From assembly GCA_026214975.1 (NCBI GenBank), contig CM047805.1:63503368-63567367 (forward strand): 64,000 nucleotides of DNA, given 5' to 3'. The position numbers were made by a program, and so were the translations under genes. Within the stretch, counting starts at the first letter, position 1; each line of letters begins with the position of its first letter. Positions 12,311 through 23,994 of the stretch are shown here, piece after piece. Under the pieces are notes generated by a model, which saw nothing but the letters and a program-made list of their open reading frames with translations, was not told the origin of the DNA and did no database searches. Origin of the DNA: Gentiana macrophylla. Its lineage: Eukaryota > Streptophyta > Magnoliopsida > Gentianales > Gentianaceae.

Positions 12311-12435
12311 GAGGAGTGAGCCCTCTGCTTCCTTATATGAAGTGCTAGAAATAGATAAGAAACAACTCGAATAAGGTCGGTAGAACACCAGTGCCGGCGC
12401 TGGCCGGTGCAAGACGGGCGCGGGCCGGTGCTAGC
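12311..12435 (-). promoter_or_regulatory. LTR-promoter-like block inside the Athila-like element
   Basis: On the minus strand, CACCGGCCCGCGCC and CACCGGCCAGCGCCGG (12391-12435) are followed by a TATAAGG box at 12332-12339 and then CACTCCTCAATTTG. The element's LTRs have the same order: two GC-rich words, TATAAATA and then ACTCCTCATTTG. It could drive the ORF at 12155 or be a remnant of an older LTR. Confidence 0.45.
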
Positions 12436-12706
12436 AAAGTTGCTCGGTCACGATTTTTGCATTTCAGGATGTTTTATCAAGTTAATTCGGTGTGAATACA
12501 TGTAAATTTATATAAAACAGGGTGAAAAATTTAATAATACGTAAACAACGTAAAACGTAAAAGCTGCAGAGTGTACTAACCACAGAGCACATCAAACCGC
12601 CTAAAATAAAAATCAAACCAAAGTATATCGTCATACATCGTAAAATAGGAAAAGTTTACTTAACTACTCATCTCCATCGTAATCCTCATCTTCATCATAA
12701 GATGAG

Positions 12707-14222
12707 TCAAAATGAGCCGTAAAAAGATCCAAACATACTAGAAGTAAAATCAGCCCGAGAGACCGAGTCGCATTTAAAATCATAGTTAAACTGTTGTGGA
12801 TCCACCGACGAGAAGCTTGAAATGTAGCCTCGAGTTTGCCTCGCCGTCATCGCCACCGAACCTTCCAATCCAAACGAGCCGAGACTCGCCGTCACATCTG
12901 CGCATCGGTTACTCCTCCCATGCCCATAGATGCATCAAACGAACTCAGAAACATACTACCCCGCCCTACGATGACGGCATATAGTCCTCGAATAAAACGG
13001 TGTGGGACAGTGGAATCCAATCTGGCATAGTATATGGTCAGATGACTGAGGGTAACGAGCGTAAATCTCGCAGATATTTGGGATCTATATCACCGATGAA
13101 AGCTCGTGACCTCTTTGGCCAATCCTAAGATCTTCACCCACTTCACTTTATTCTCGTTTCACAAGCTAAGGCTATATTAGCATCGCCTAGCCTCGAGCTT
13201 GAATCATATGTCAAACATAGCCTCTACCTGGCTATTTCGCCCAAGTGGATGCGGCCGGGGGATTGCTCAGAACTCGAGATGTATGAATAGGAGATGGTCG
13301 TGGTGGTTGTTGATGTTGTCGGGCGGTTAGATTATTGTAGTTGATTCTACCAACAGCAAGGCGCTTAGTTTCGCCAATAAGTGGAGCAAAAGGTGACATA
13401 ATCCTATCTCGAGGGTAGTATCGGTACTTCATGAAGATCACACAAGGCGTAAATAAGATTAGTGGAACGGCAGACGCCCTCCTCGAGTTCTATTCTTAAC
13501 AAAATCACATGCCTTGGTAAAAATTAACTTCCCTAGATTTATTGGAATGTCATGCACCATAGCCTGTGTCAAAACAACATCCTCTCGACCATAAGCACAG
13601 AGAGATGAGTCAAAGGATTAACATTATATCCTATAAATTGCTTGATAGCCCTGATGTCCCTTATACACTGTCCATAAGGAAACCTATTATCCTTCCAAAT
13701 TGCTGTGGGATCAAAGGCAGCCTGAGCTTCAAATGATTTAGCTAGTAGTCTACCAGGCATGTCTAAGTTCCAAACAGTCTGATAATCATCATCCTCAAGT
13801 ATCTCAGGTAACCCATAAATAGAATTTATCATGACAGATTGAAAGAGACATTAACCGCCCTAAGAGGGATACTTTCTAGATCATCAAGAGTAGCCCTATC
13901 ATAAGTAGATAAAACAGTAATAAAATTCGCTACCATTGTGACATTTATGTTACTAGTGCTCCATCGCAATTTCCATCCATTCCCTATCTTGGAAGATTTT
14001 TTCACTTCTTCTCCCAAACAACCAAAATCCATACCACGTTTCTAAAGTGACTCGCACTTAATAAAAATCCATCATAGGCATTTTTAGCTTCAATACTAGC
14101 GGTTTTTTCAAAAGAAACGGCTTCTTCAAGTTCGATTATGGTCGCGGTTCATGAACCGGTACTACTACTACAGGTTATCTCGGTTTTCTTTTCTTAGAGC
14201 TTCTCCTAGATGATGAGGCCAT
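12707..14222 (-). pseudogene. Athila ORF3 (env-like / plant transposon protein), degenerate
   Basis: The ORF3 frame starts at 14222 with MASSSRRSSKKRKPR, a basic N-terminus typical of this protein class, and meets a stop soon after. Reading continues in other frames through NINVTMVANFITVL (about 13930-13950), then INSIYGLPEI and the block ending NVNPLTHLSVLMVERM (13569-13832). Shorter readable stretches follow down to about 12707. No signal peptide or membrane segment is convincing, so I would not call it a true envelope. Several frameshifts are needed. It lies downstream of integrase, as ORF3 does in Athila. Confidence 0.6.
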
Positions 14223-15640
14223 CTACGATTTTGGTATGACAAAATAACAACAAAAACAACAACAAACAACAAACACAAACAAGTACTTAGACCAAATTAT
14301 AGGAAAAAAAATAAAAATAAAATTAAAAACTAAAAGCTTGATAAAATTGAAATGATTGATATACATATATATATAGTCACCGTAGAGAGCTAGAAAGAGT
14401 AGATAGTTGCCGGAATAAATGGTGGTGCCGACGAAATTGTGTTGAAAAAGAGAGGAGCTTTGCTTGAAAAATCTATCCTTTTATGCAATGTTGATGAATT
14501 TGTGGAGTGGAATGGAAGAGAAGATGATGAATTAAGTAATTTGGGATAGAAAATTTGGTGAAAAAGTGATGAAATTTTTGAAGAGGGAAAAGGGGTGGGG
14601 GGTCGGCTTTTGGGGTTGAAGAAATGAAGAAGATGAAGATGAAAGTGTGATATTTTTAGGTTATATAGCTAACTAATCGAATCGAACTCCTATCGACTTA
14701 ATCGTTAGTAATTACTTGATTCTCCTTTCATTTTTTGTTTTTTTTGTTTTTTTTTTTTTTTTGTGTGATAATTTAGATTATATCATAAAATATTTTTATA
14801 AAATCATAAAATTATTTAATGATAAAATAAATTATTACGATTTTTTATAAAAGCTTTTAAAGAAAATATTTTTGGTATGATAAATTTTAATTCTATCATA
14901 TAAACCATATATGATCTAATAATAAGTTTATCATAAAATTTTTATGAAATTTTTGAAAATAAATAATATAAATAAAAAAACATAAAACTTAATTGAATTC
15001 TACTCCCATCATCCTTAAATCTTCGAGATTTCTATTATAATGGTCCATCAACCTAATTCCTAGAAATGATGCGCTTGAATTCTCTCTTTGTTGTCCATCG
15101 ATTTTCGGATAACCACATAATCGCTCCCATCTTAATTACATTCAAACATTCATCCCGGGATTTGGTTGTGTTGTCCCCACATTTTCCATTATGTTCACTT
15201 TTGCCACAAATTCTACATCTCTTTAGAAATCTTGCATTCCTTCTCTTTATAGCACTTCTTGAATTTCCATTACAAAGATCTCTTTCTCTCGATTTTCAGA
15301 CGCTTCCTTGTTCAAGTTAGAAACTAAGGCTTCTATTCTAAAGGCAACATATTTATCTAAACCTAATTTTAAAAAGCAAAATAAAAACTTCTATTCTATC
15401 TATGAAAGGCATTCCAATTCTTTTACGCTCACCCGTAAAAGACTAAACTACTTAAATTGCATATTAAAAAGTGAATTTAGAAAGATAGTACCCGTAATCG
15501 GTTGAGTTTAGAATTCTCGCTTCCTTAATCCGCTGGAGGGTCGTTAAGCAATAATATTTCTTCCGCTTGAGGTATCCTTCGGTTTACTTAATAATTTTAC
15601 CTCGTGGCTATTGGCTATAAAAGTTGTTTTTCCATCGCTT
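14223..15640 (-). other. Non-coding spacer between integrase and ORF3
   Basis: AT-rich sequence with a T-run near 14735-14765. Short open frames at 15066-15505 lie on the opposite strand and match nothing. It is probably the untranslated region upstream of ORF3. Confidence 0.55.
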
Positions 15641-16860
15641 AGTTCAACTCCTGCACTTATAGACTTTAGTTACGTCGTAGGACTCGTCCATCTAGATTTA
15701 AGCTTTCCGAAACAACTTTAAACGTGAATTGTACAAAAGTACTCGATCACCTACATGGAACTCACGATTATAGATTTTCTTATCATGGAAAGCTTATGCT
15801 CCTTGTAGATTCGAGCATTTTCATAAGAATCGAGTCGAAACTCATCCAGCTGTTAATCAAGTAATCTATGATCACCAACAAACTTTAGATCAAAATTTAA
15901 GAATTTAATAGCCCACAAAGCTCGGTGTTCTAATTCAACAGGAGATGACAAGATTTACTAAAAACTAATTTATACGGAGAACAACCAATTGGTGTTTTAA
16001 AGGTCGTTTCTATATGCCCATAATGCATCATCTAGTCTTTCGCCAGCTTTCTACGATTTGAGTCCACTGCTTTTTCCACGATTCTTTTAATTTTCTATTA
16101 GACACATCTACCGCCCACTAGTTTATGGATGATAGGGTGTTCCTAGCTTATGAGTTACACCATATTTCTCAATTATCTTAGTAAATGGTCGGTTGCAAAA
16201 ATGTGAACCTCTATCACTAATGATAGCCCTCGGAGTGCCATATCATGTAAATATATTCTTTTAAGGAACCTTAGCACAACCTTGGTATCGTTAGTGGGAA
16301 GAGCTTCACTTTCTACCCATTTCGAGACATAATCAACCATTACAAGAATAAATCTTTTTCCAAACGATATAGGAAAGGTCCCATGAAATCTATACCCCAT
16401 ACATCAAATAATTCACATTCTAAAATCGGTTGCATAGGCATTTCATGTTTTTTCGATATATTTCCCATTTTTGACATGATTTACAAGATTTTACATATTT
16501 ATACACATCTTTATATAGTGTAGGCCAATAAAACCACATTGTAAAACTTTAAAAGCGCTTTTCCATCCTCCACGATGACCTCCCGCCTCACGATCATTGT
16601 GAATGATAAAACACTTAAAATCTCACTATCAGAATACATTTTCGATTATTCCATCCGAGCATCTTCGAAAAGATCAAGTTTCTCCCAATAGTAAAACTTT
16701 AAGTCGTGACAAGAATTTCTTTTTTTCACGCTAAGTCCAATGAGACGGAACGTAATTACTGTGTAAGATAGTTAACTATATTCCCAAACCATGGTGAATT
16801 TTCTTTTAATGGTATTTTATCTTTTAATAATTGCATGGTTAAGGAGTATCTATCCTAAAA
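15640..16860 (-). pseudogene. Integrase of the Athila-like element
   Basis: Integrase joins the element's cDNA to host DNA. The end of the zinc-binding domain reads [18 protein letters not shown] across a frame change near 16470. It is followed by [13 protein letters not shown] and then [25 protein letters not shown] and PTNDTKVVLRFL (16173-16400). The expected catalytic Asp in WGIDF is present. Past 16170 the frame is lost and only fragments remain. The GIDF...VDYVSKWVE pattern is that of the Athila/Tat group. Confidence 0.8.
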
Positions 16861-16881
16861 GTTGTTCATCAGAAATGAATC

Positions 16882-17290
16882 TCAGATTTCATTTCCTCTT
16901 CCTTCATCATTTTCCATTCTACTTAGATGATCTGCTACTACATTTTCACTTCCTTTTTTATCCTTGATTTCTATATCAAATTCTTGAAGTAACAAAATCC
17001 ATCTAAGAAGACGTGGTTTAGCATCTTTCTTACTTAACAGATACTTCAAGGCTGAATGGTCTGTATAAATAATAACCTTAGATCCGACAATATACGATCT
17101 AAACTTTTCTAAGGCAAATATTATAGCCAACAGTTCTTTTTCTGTAGTTGCATAATTAAGTTGAGCTGCATTTAGAGTGTGAGACGCATAGTAAATTGCT
17201 TTGAGTATTTTGTTATATCTTTGACCTAAGACACTCCTACATGCTAAATCACTTGCATCACACATTATTTCAAACGGCAAATCCTAACTG
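16882..17290 (-). pseudogene. RNase H domain of the Athila-like element
   Basis: A 132-codon open stretch begins [10 protein letters not shown], contains [17 protein letters not shown] and [13 protein letters not shown] and ends [10 protein letters not shown]. These are the conserved D-E-D sites of retroelement RNase H, which removes the RNA strand. It links to RT through a damaged segment (17290-17380). Confidence 0.88.
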
Positions 17291-17381
17291 GTGCCACCAA
17301 GATCGTGCAAAGAGTCAATTTCGCTTTTTAGGTCTTAAAGGCTTTCATACATTTATCATCAAAGTTAAATGGTACTTCTTT

Positions 17382-18709
17382 TCAAGCAAATGACTTAGAG
17401 GCTTTGCTATTTTTGAGAAATCGCAATAAATCTCCTATAAAAATCCAAAGATGTCCGAGAAATCCTCTCAAAGTTCTTAAATTGACTGGTGGAGGTAACT
17501 TTTCGATTACTTCGACTTTAGCTTTATCTACTTCGATACCTACTTCAGAGATTCTATGACCTAGAACAATTCCTTCTGATACCATTAAGTGACATTTTTC
17601 CCAGTTTAATACTAAATTGGTATCTTCACAGCGTTGTAACACTCGTTCTAAGTATGATAAACATTCATCGAAAGAATCTCCATAAACACTAAAGTCATCC
17701 ATAAAGATTTCTAAGAATTTCTCGACCATGTCGTAAAATATTGCCATCATACATCGCTAAATGTAGCTGGTGCATTACATAAACCAAATGGCATTCGCTT
17801 ATAAGCAAAAGTTCCATACGGACAAGTGTGAGTAGTTTTTCTCTATCTCCCGCCGCAATGAATATCTCAGAATATCCCGAATAGCCATCTAAGAAACAAG
17901 AATATTTATGTCCACTTAATCGCTCCAACATTTGTAACGATGAATGGAAGTGGATGATGATCTTTCTTAGTATGTTCATTCAGTTTTCTAAAATCAATAC
18001 ACATTCGATATCCTGTAATTTCCCTTGTCGGAATCCATTCATTTTTATCATTTTCTTTTACCGTGAAACCTTCTTTCTTTGGTTCTACTTGAGTTGGACT
18101 CACCCATTCACTATCTGATATGGGAAAGATTATCCCCATTTCTAATAGCTTAATAACCTCTTTCTTAACAATGGTTTGTAAATCTGGGTTGAGGCGGCGT
18201 TGTGGCTGAATACAAGGTTTAGCTCCCTCATTTAGGATGATCTTATGAACGCATATCTCAGGGCTAATTCCTTGAATATCTGCCACTGTCCATCCAAATG
18301 CTTTCTTATGATTTCTTAACATTCTAAGTAATTGATCTTCTTGTTCATTAGTTAAGGTTGATGAAATAATAATCGGTAGTAGATTATCAGTTTCAAGAAA
18401 AGCATACTTAAGATTTGTAGGTAGCGGTTTCAACTCCAGATTCCTTGGTGGATCTTCTACTGAAGGTTTTAGAACTGGTCTTTCTAGTTCTAATTCCAAA
18501 TACTTATGCCACGGATGTTTAGAAAACAGCCCCTTATCAAGATAAATGATCACTTCTTTCATTTCAGTATCATTTTCATCTTCTTTATAGATAGATAATG
18601 CTAAACATTCCTCTAGCTTATCTTCATAATCTTGCAATTGATCATCACAGAGTGTAGATATCTCATCTATAAACGAACACGATTCTGGTGAATTGTATGG
18701 ATGATTCAT
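17382..18709 (-). pseudogene. Reverse transcriptase of the Athila-like element
   Basis: The RT copies element RNA into DNA. The N-terminal part (17906-18709) has NHKKAFGWTVADIQGI, WVSPTQVEPKK and RMCIDFRKLNEHTKKDHHPLPF. The frame then shifts near 17950 to SGHKYSCFLDGYSGY and shifts again near 17890 and 17760. It ends in MVEKFLEIFMDDFSVYG, where FMDD is the catalytic motif, followed by GHRISEVGIEVDKAKVE. The frameshift near 17757 sits where a CAGAGATG is expected and AGCGATG is read. Confidence 0.88.
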
Positions 18710-18721
18710 AGCTTTGAAGAT

Positions 18722-19130
18722 ATTGAAGGAAACTTCATCTTCGTTAACTCTTAGTATCAGTTCTCCTTTCTGAACATCGATTAATGTTCTTCCCTGCTAG
18801 AAATGGACAACCTAGAATAATTGGCGCCGAATATCCTTCTTCCATTTCCATTATTACAAAATCTATCGGAAAGTAAAATTTGTCTACTTTAACCAACACG
18901 CCCTCGATGACTCCTCTTTAGATGTTTAATCGATCTATCCGCCATCCCAAGGGTCATTTCAAGATTTGTAAGCTCTCCTATGCCTAGTTTCTTATAATCC
19001 TCATAAGACATGAGATTTATACTTGCTCCAAGATCACATAGTACTTTCTTAAATGTAAATCCTCCAATCTCACATGGGATTGTAAAACTACCAGATCTTT
19101 AAGTTTAGGAGGCAACTTATGTTGAGCATC
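18722..19130 (-). pseudogene. Aspartic protease of the Athila-like element
   Basis: The retropepsin that processes the polyprotein. KLPPKLKD is followed, after a frame change, by IPCEIGGFTFKKVL and CDLGASINLMSYEDYKKLG. D-L-G-A is the active-site motif in the form usual for Athila/Tat. ADRSIKHLKRG and LGCPFLAGRTLIDV follow toward 18780, again with frame changes. Confidence 0.8.
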
Positions 19131-19353
19131 GCAGAGCATTCTTCATTAAGGCATATATTCTCATATTCTTCTAACTGCTTTTTTGTTTGATAGATATCTT
19201 TAAGAAACTTTCCATAGGTAGGCATGTTGATTAGGCTTCGATAACAAGGATATTGACATGAATATGACTAAAAGTATCAAGGAAACGAGCATACTTTTAT
19301 CGCTTTTATCTTTCTAATTTGATCCTTAGGTGGGTAAGGTAAAGATTCCAAAT

Positions 19354-21485
19354 CTATAACCTTTGGTTCAAGTTATACCTCTTTCCTTTTTCCTTAAATC
19401 TTTGATCATTACTTGTTCGCCATGTTTCATTCTCATACGATCTTTTCTTTGAAGCATCTTCAGATCGATTTTTTCCTTTTCGGTTATTGGCAAATCTTCC
19501 TTCTTTCTTCAAAGATTGTTTTCTAACATGTTCCTTAAATAAGGTTCTCGTGTCACCGCCCATTTGATTTTTAGAATCCTAGGAGTTTTAACCCATTCCT
19601 TATTCTTACTTTCAGTTCAACTTTACTATTTTGTTTCAAGAAATCTTCAATAATTTCTTCTTCTTCATCAAGAAATTCAAGTTCAACTGAGGTTTCCATA
19701 TTTGTCTCAATTTTTCCATTTAAATCATTCTCTACTTCATTATCTCCTCGAGTTTTCTGCTCCAAAGATCTCCACAAAGTTTTCTACTGTAATAACATCA
19801 TTTACTTTCTCTCGGTTTCTTTCGGTATTACTTGGTAATCCTCCCGGAGGTCTACTGCTTTTACGCTCTCCTTCTCTACTCAAATGATCTTCCATATTCC
19901 TTATTGATGCTTCTATAGTTCTCATTCTCGTATCATGTCCACTCATGGATGTTTTCAACGCACTCATATCCTTAGTGGATCATTCCTATAGAAGTTATCA
20001 TAGTTTCTACATTTTTAGCTTGAGTAGAAACTACACCCATCATATTTTCCATTAATTTCTCCCATTTATCAACTCCTTCAAAGTTGAGTTGAACTTTGAG
20101 TGACTCGGTATACTTTGAGTAGTATGTTGTGGATACGATCTAGGTAATGATTGTAGGTTTCGATTCATGTATCTCCTTGATAAACTTGATTACTATATGA
20201 ATTTTATATTGAATCGATACGGTGGTTGTCCTTGCTTACTAGGGTTTTCAGACCAACGATAAGTAGGGTGATCTCTTCTAATAGCACTAAACGAGTTTGA
20301 ATACGCGTTGTTCAAATTCTTATGCTGTTGTGAAAAACTCACCTCTTCCCTTGAATATCCTTCTGGTTCTTCTTTCCCTAATGACACATTATCATGATTT
20401 GAGTAGTCATTTGTTAAATTATTTTCCAAGTTAGCATTCTTACTGGTTTGTAAGCCATCAAATTTCCTACTTAAATTCTCCAAGTGTGCTAGAACTTCAG
20501 ATTCGATGTACATTCTCCCGCAAATGCTACTTTTCTTGTGCTAGAACCGGTTTCCCACATTCGTTATTTTTGGAAATCTTTTCTATGGCATCGTAAACTA
20601 ATTGGGCTTCACTCATCATTAAAGAACCACCACATGCATGATCAACGTCTGCACAGTGAGTCTTTCCTCGCCTTACTTACGTAAAAGTTGGATTTGCATA
20701 TCTAAGGAATAACCATGATCGGGACAAGCTCTTAATAGTTTCTTAAATCTCTCCCAAGCATTCCCAAGCGTTTCTTCAGATCCTTGTCTAAAGTTAGCAA
20801 CTTCGACCTTTAACTCCAAATTTCTACCAGAGTAAAATATCGCTTTAAGAACTCGGTTTGAATCTCCTCCCAACTTGTCAACGAATGATGTGGGAGTGAC
20901 ATAAACCAATCTCGTGCTCTTCCTTCCTTTTAAAGAAAAAGGAAACATAGACATCCTTGTTAATTCACGATGAGCACCTTGACTTTTGGTCAGATTACAT
21001 ACAATTCTTCGAAAAGATAAAGATGATGATGTGGATCCTCATCATCTTCTCCTAGAAATTGGGCTCTTGTGTCAATTAAACCAAAAAGATGAGATTTTAT
21101 TTCGAAATTATTCGCTCCTTCATTTGGTAAACGAATTGGATTATTAGTCCGGTTTCTTCTACGGTCCGATCACGTATAGGTCTCGGGTTTGGTAGGTTAG
21201 GATTATTATGATTATTCGGTTCCGATTTTGATTATTTCTATCATTAGGATTTTGATTATTTGGTATTGGTGGATTCTGATTAAGGTTTTGTCCATGTCCT
21301 TGGGCATGTACAATACCTTGTTCAGGTGTTTCATCACTGATTTCGCCATTCTCGCTTCTCGATTTGATGATGATTCGCCAGATTTCCGACTAGTATGACC
21401 TCGCTTACTTTCTACTTTAATCGCTTTTCGTAAGTATTTATGTCGCTTATAAGGAGTGAGTGGGGCCTTACCGCTTCGGTCATCA
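19354..21485 (-). pseudogene. gag of the Athila-like element
   Basis: Gag forms the particle core. A basic N-terminal region (KAPLTPYKRHKYLRKAIK, near 21400-21480) is followed by HGQNLNQNPPIPNNQNPN and by NNFEIKSHLFGLI and EDDEDPHHHL (21000-21110). The retrotransposon gag domain MFPFSLKGRK...LGNAWERFKKLLRACPDHGYSLDMQIQ is at 20673-20954. The C-terminal half (19354-20513) is Asn-, Ser-, Glu- and Lys-rich. At least three frame changes break it. Confidence 0.8.
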
Positions 21486-21664
21486 ACTATCGAAAACAGA
21501 AAATAACTTGATAAAGACAGAAGTAAAAAAATTGGTAACTTACCTACAAGGTAAGTACCAACGAAAAATAAAAAGAAATGTGATAAGAAGAGTGTTGACT
21601 TATCATCGAGAATTTTGAGCTAATACAAGTAGAAACCATTCGAACACAATGAATTAGCGTCGTG

Positions 21665-21682
21665 TCCCCGGCAACGGTGCCA
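21665..21682 (-). other. Primer-binding site of the Athila-like element
   Basis: On the minus strand TGGCACCGTTGCCGGGGA lies six bases inside the 5' LTR. It resembles the tRNA-Asp-type PBS known from Athila and Tat elements. Confidence 0.8.
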
Positions 21683-21688
21683 GAAAGC

Positions 21689-23453
21689 TGACGTGGCCTT
21701 TTCTAGTGCTATTCCGGTCCTTAACCGATGTTGTATCGGGTCAAATCAGTAGTGCTAGTATGGTGAGTCAGGTGTCGAATCCTCAGGGAAACGTATGGTA
21801 ATTCAGAGTGTGGCTAAACACCAAGAAGCTATTATTAACTCAATCTAAGTCGCAATTTTTCTTTTTTCTATTTAGTAACCTTAAAACAAGAAATAAATGT
21901 ATAAAATTAAAATGATATATATATAGATAAAAATATATATATAAGCATATAGAAATACAAAATATATATATAGATATAAATATATATAGGTACCAATACA
22001 ATATATAAGATATAAATACTAGTAATATTATTAGAAACTAGCCAAGAATATGTCATCAATCAAGATTCTTTTAGTAGAAATAGATGTGCTTGATCTTTCC
22101 TTAATTTAAGGTGAATCAATTATATGTGAATCGGTGTATTCCTAAGCTAGACAACTCCTCCTCACACGAGCGTATGAAATTGTCATATGTCAAATTGTCA
22201 TCGCTTAATCTCCACAACCGCCCCATGCTAATCTCGCTTAGTCTCGAACATGTACCGAGTACAAATCAACCCCGGATAAAAAAGAGGTTATTCCGTTTGT
22301 CAGACGGCCGATGTTATTCAAAAGGCTCCGGTTGTCAGGCGGATCGATTTAACTTTCCGGTGTTAGTTTCAATTAAACCATTGATTTTAACATTATTATA
22401 ATCTTGAACACAAATTTAATAAGATTCATCTTTCCCAAGACAAATCGCCCTCGGTAGGAAATCGGATTTCGTTTGTCACGCTTTCACTCGCCAATTTTAC
22501 TCCTCCGGTTTTTCTATCCTTTATCTCATATCCTAACTTCTCCTGGTCGGCTTCATCATTAGGTTATATGTTGCGATTCATCTTGGTTAATTACGCCAAT
22601 CCGAATATTATCAATACGTTGCAAGATAGAAAAGATTCATTATAATCGATTTTAATTCAATTTTAACATAGTCATCATCTATTTCCTAAAAAGATAAACT
22701 AATTCAATTCATATCTTGGCTAGATATAGAGTTAGCCTAATATCATTATAACTAATAGATAGATACTAATAACAACAAACAAACATAAATACATTAAAAA
22801 GTTACGAGATTACGATTGTAGCGTCAGAGCCATATTCTCCGGAAATAACAACTCCTTTAGCAACAACGAGCCTTGATAATCCTTCTAAGTACTAAAACGA
22901 TACTTATACTACATTATTATTTCGACAGAGTGTCGTTTACGGTATTTACAGAACTACAAACTAGATTAAGATAATATATATATAGAAGTGATATATATAT
23001 ATTGGTACAACTCCATCAAGCTGCAAATGAGGAGTATTTATAGAGTGGATGTCAAGGCCGGCGCGGGCCGGTGTAGTACCGGCGCGGGCCGGTGCTACAG
23101 TGGAGATTCTCTCCTGACAGTCCCCATGTGCTGGTGGCAGAGAGATTCCGGCTCGGGCCGGGTTTTTTCGGTTCGGGCCGGATTTTGAAAAATATCTTTC
23201 TTCCGTTTCTTACTGTTTCGGTTTTAATCCTTCAGTTTTCCATCACACGCACTCAAAACAAATCAAAAACACGAGCCACAAGTAATTTTGATCATAAAAC
23301 TATAAGTTTTACTAAAATAATAACGATAATATCTATTTATAACGATTTTGATTTTTATGTGTTATTAGATATATTTTTATAGAATTTTAACGATATTATC
23401 GTAAATACGATAAAAAAAGTCATATAATATGGTTATATTTTTATCATACATCA
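21689..23453 (-). repeat. 5' LTR of the Athila-like element
   Basis: 1765 bp, paired with 8057-9820. On the minus strand it has two GC-rich words (23056-23097), then TATAAATA (about 23035-23043), the likely promoter. CAG/CTG sites here often read differently in the other LTR, for example GTCAGGCGGATCG against GTCGCGGATCG. Confidence 0.93.
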
Positions 23454-23458
23454 GGCAT

Positions 23459-23989
23459 TTCCTAAAGAAAATGGGAATTGTTGTTTTTCATGGCTGTCTA
23501 ACAGAAGTGTGTGATAAATTTTTTGGCTGTTCATTTCAAGTAAAGACGTGCAGAAATATCGGGCAAATTGAAATGGTGATCAGTACGGGCAAACATTCGT
23601 GTAACAACGAACAATTTTTTTTTGCCTTAGTACACAAAGGCATGAAACAATATTTATTTTGCGGGCATAATATTTGACAAAGGTTGTGGCAGCTCATAAA
23701 AGAGAACACGTGAAATATTTACAGGCAACATGTGCTCACTGGATCAATAGAAAGCAAGTGTGGTGTACAGGCGAACAAAATCAGACAGCATTATAATACG
23801 TAAAACGGAATGTGTGGTTTTTTCTGTACAGTATTACAAGCAATTTTTTTGTACGTACGTAACTGTGTGCAAATTTGTGCTAAAACAAAATCAGATAGCA
23901 TTATAATACGTAAAATGGAATGTGTGGTTTTTTGTGTACAGTATTATAAGCAAATTTTTTGTATGAACGTAACTATGTGCAAATTTGTG
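23459..23989 (-). other. Helitron spacer between RepHel and RPA
   Basis: Non-coding. On the minus strand it leads to the RPA start codon, which lies inside the GGCAT target duplication. It holds the 110-bp duplication described separately. Confidence 0.6.
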
Positions 23990-23994
23990 CTAGT
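23775..23994. repeat. Two-copy tandem repeat, 110 bp
   Basis: Units at 23775-23884 and 23885-23994 share TAGCATTATAATACGTAAAA, AATGTGTGGTTTTTT and TGTGCAAATTTGTGCTA with a few substitutions. It lies just past the RepHel stop codon. Confidence 0.85.

Larger units (their letters stand above)
8057..23453 (-). mobile_element. Athila-like Ty3/gypsy LTR retrotransposon, nearly full structure
   Basis: The element is 15.4 kb, lies on the minus strand, and is bounded by a perfect 5-bp target duplication GGCAT (8052-8056 and 23454-23458). It has 1.76-kb LTRs beginning TGACGTGG and ending ACATCA, a PBS and a PPT. The internal order is gag, protease, RT, RNase H, integrase and then an ORF3 region. Signature sequences are CDLGASINLM (protease), FMDDFSVYG (RT) and VDYVSKWVE (integrase), which fit the Athila/Tat branch. 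ORF3 downstream of integrase favours Athila. All genes are broken by frameshifts, some of which may be sequencing artefacts. It is inserted at the start codon of the Helitron RPA gene. Confidence 0.88.

Noticed and set aside
12707..14222. True viral-type envelope gene
   Set aside because: I see no signal peptide, fusion region or membrane anchor. ORF3 or plant transposon protein is the safer name.
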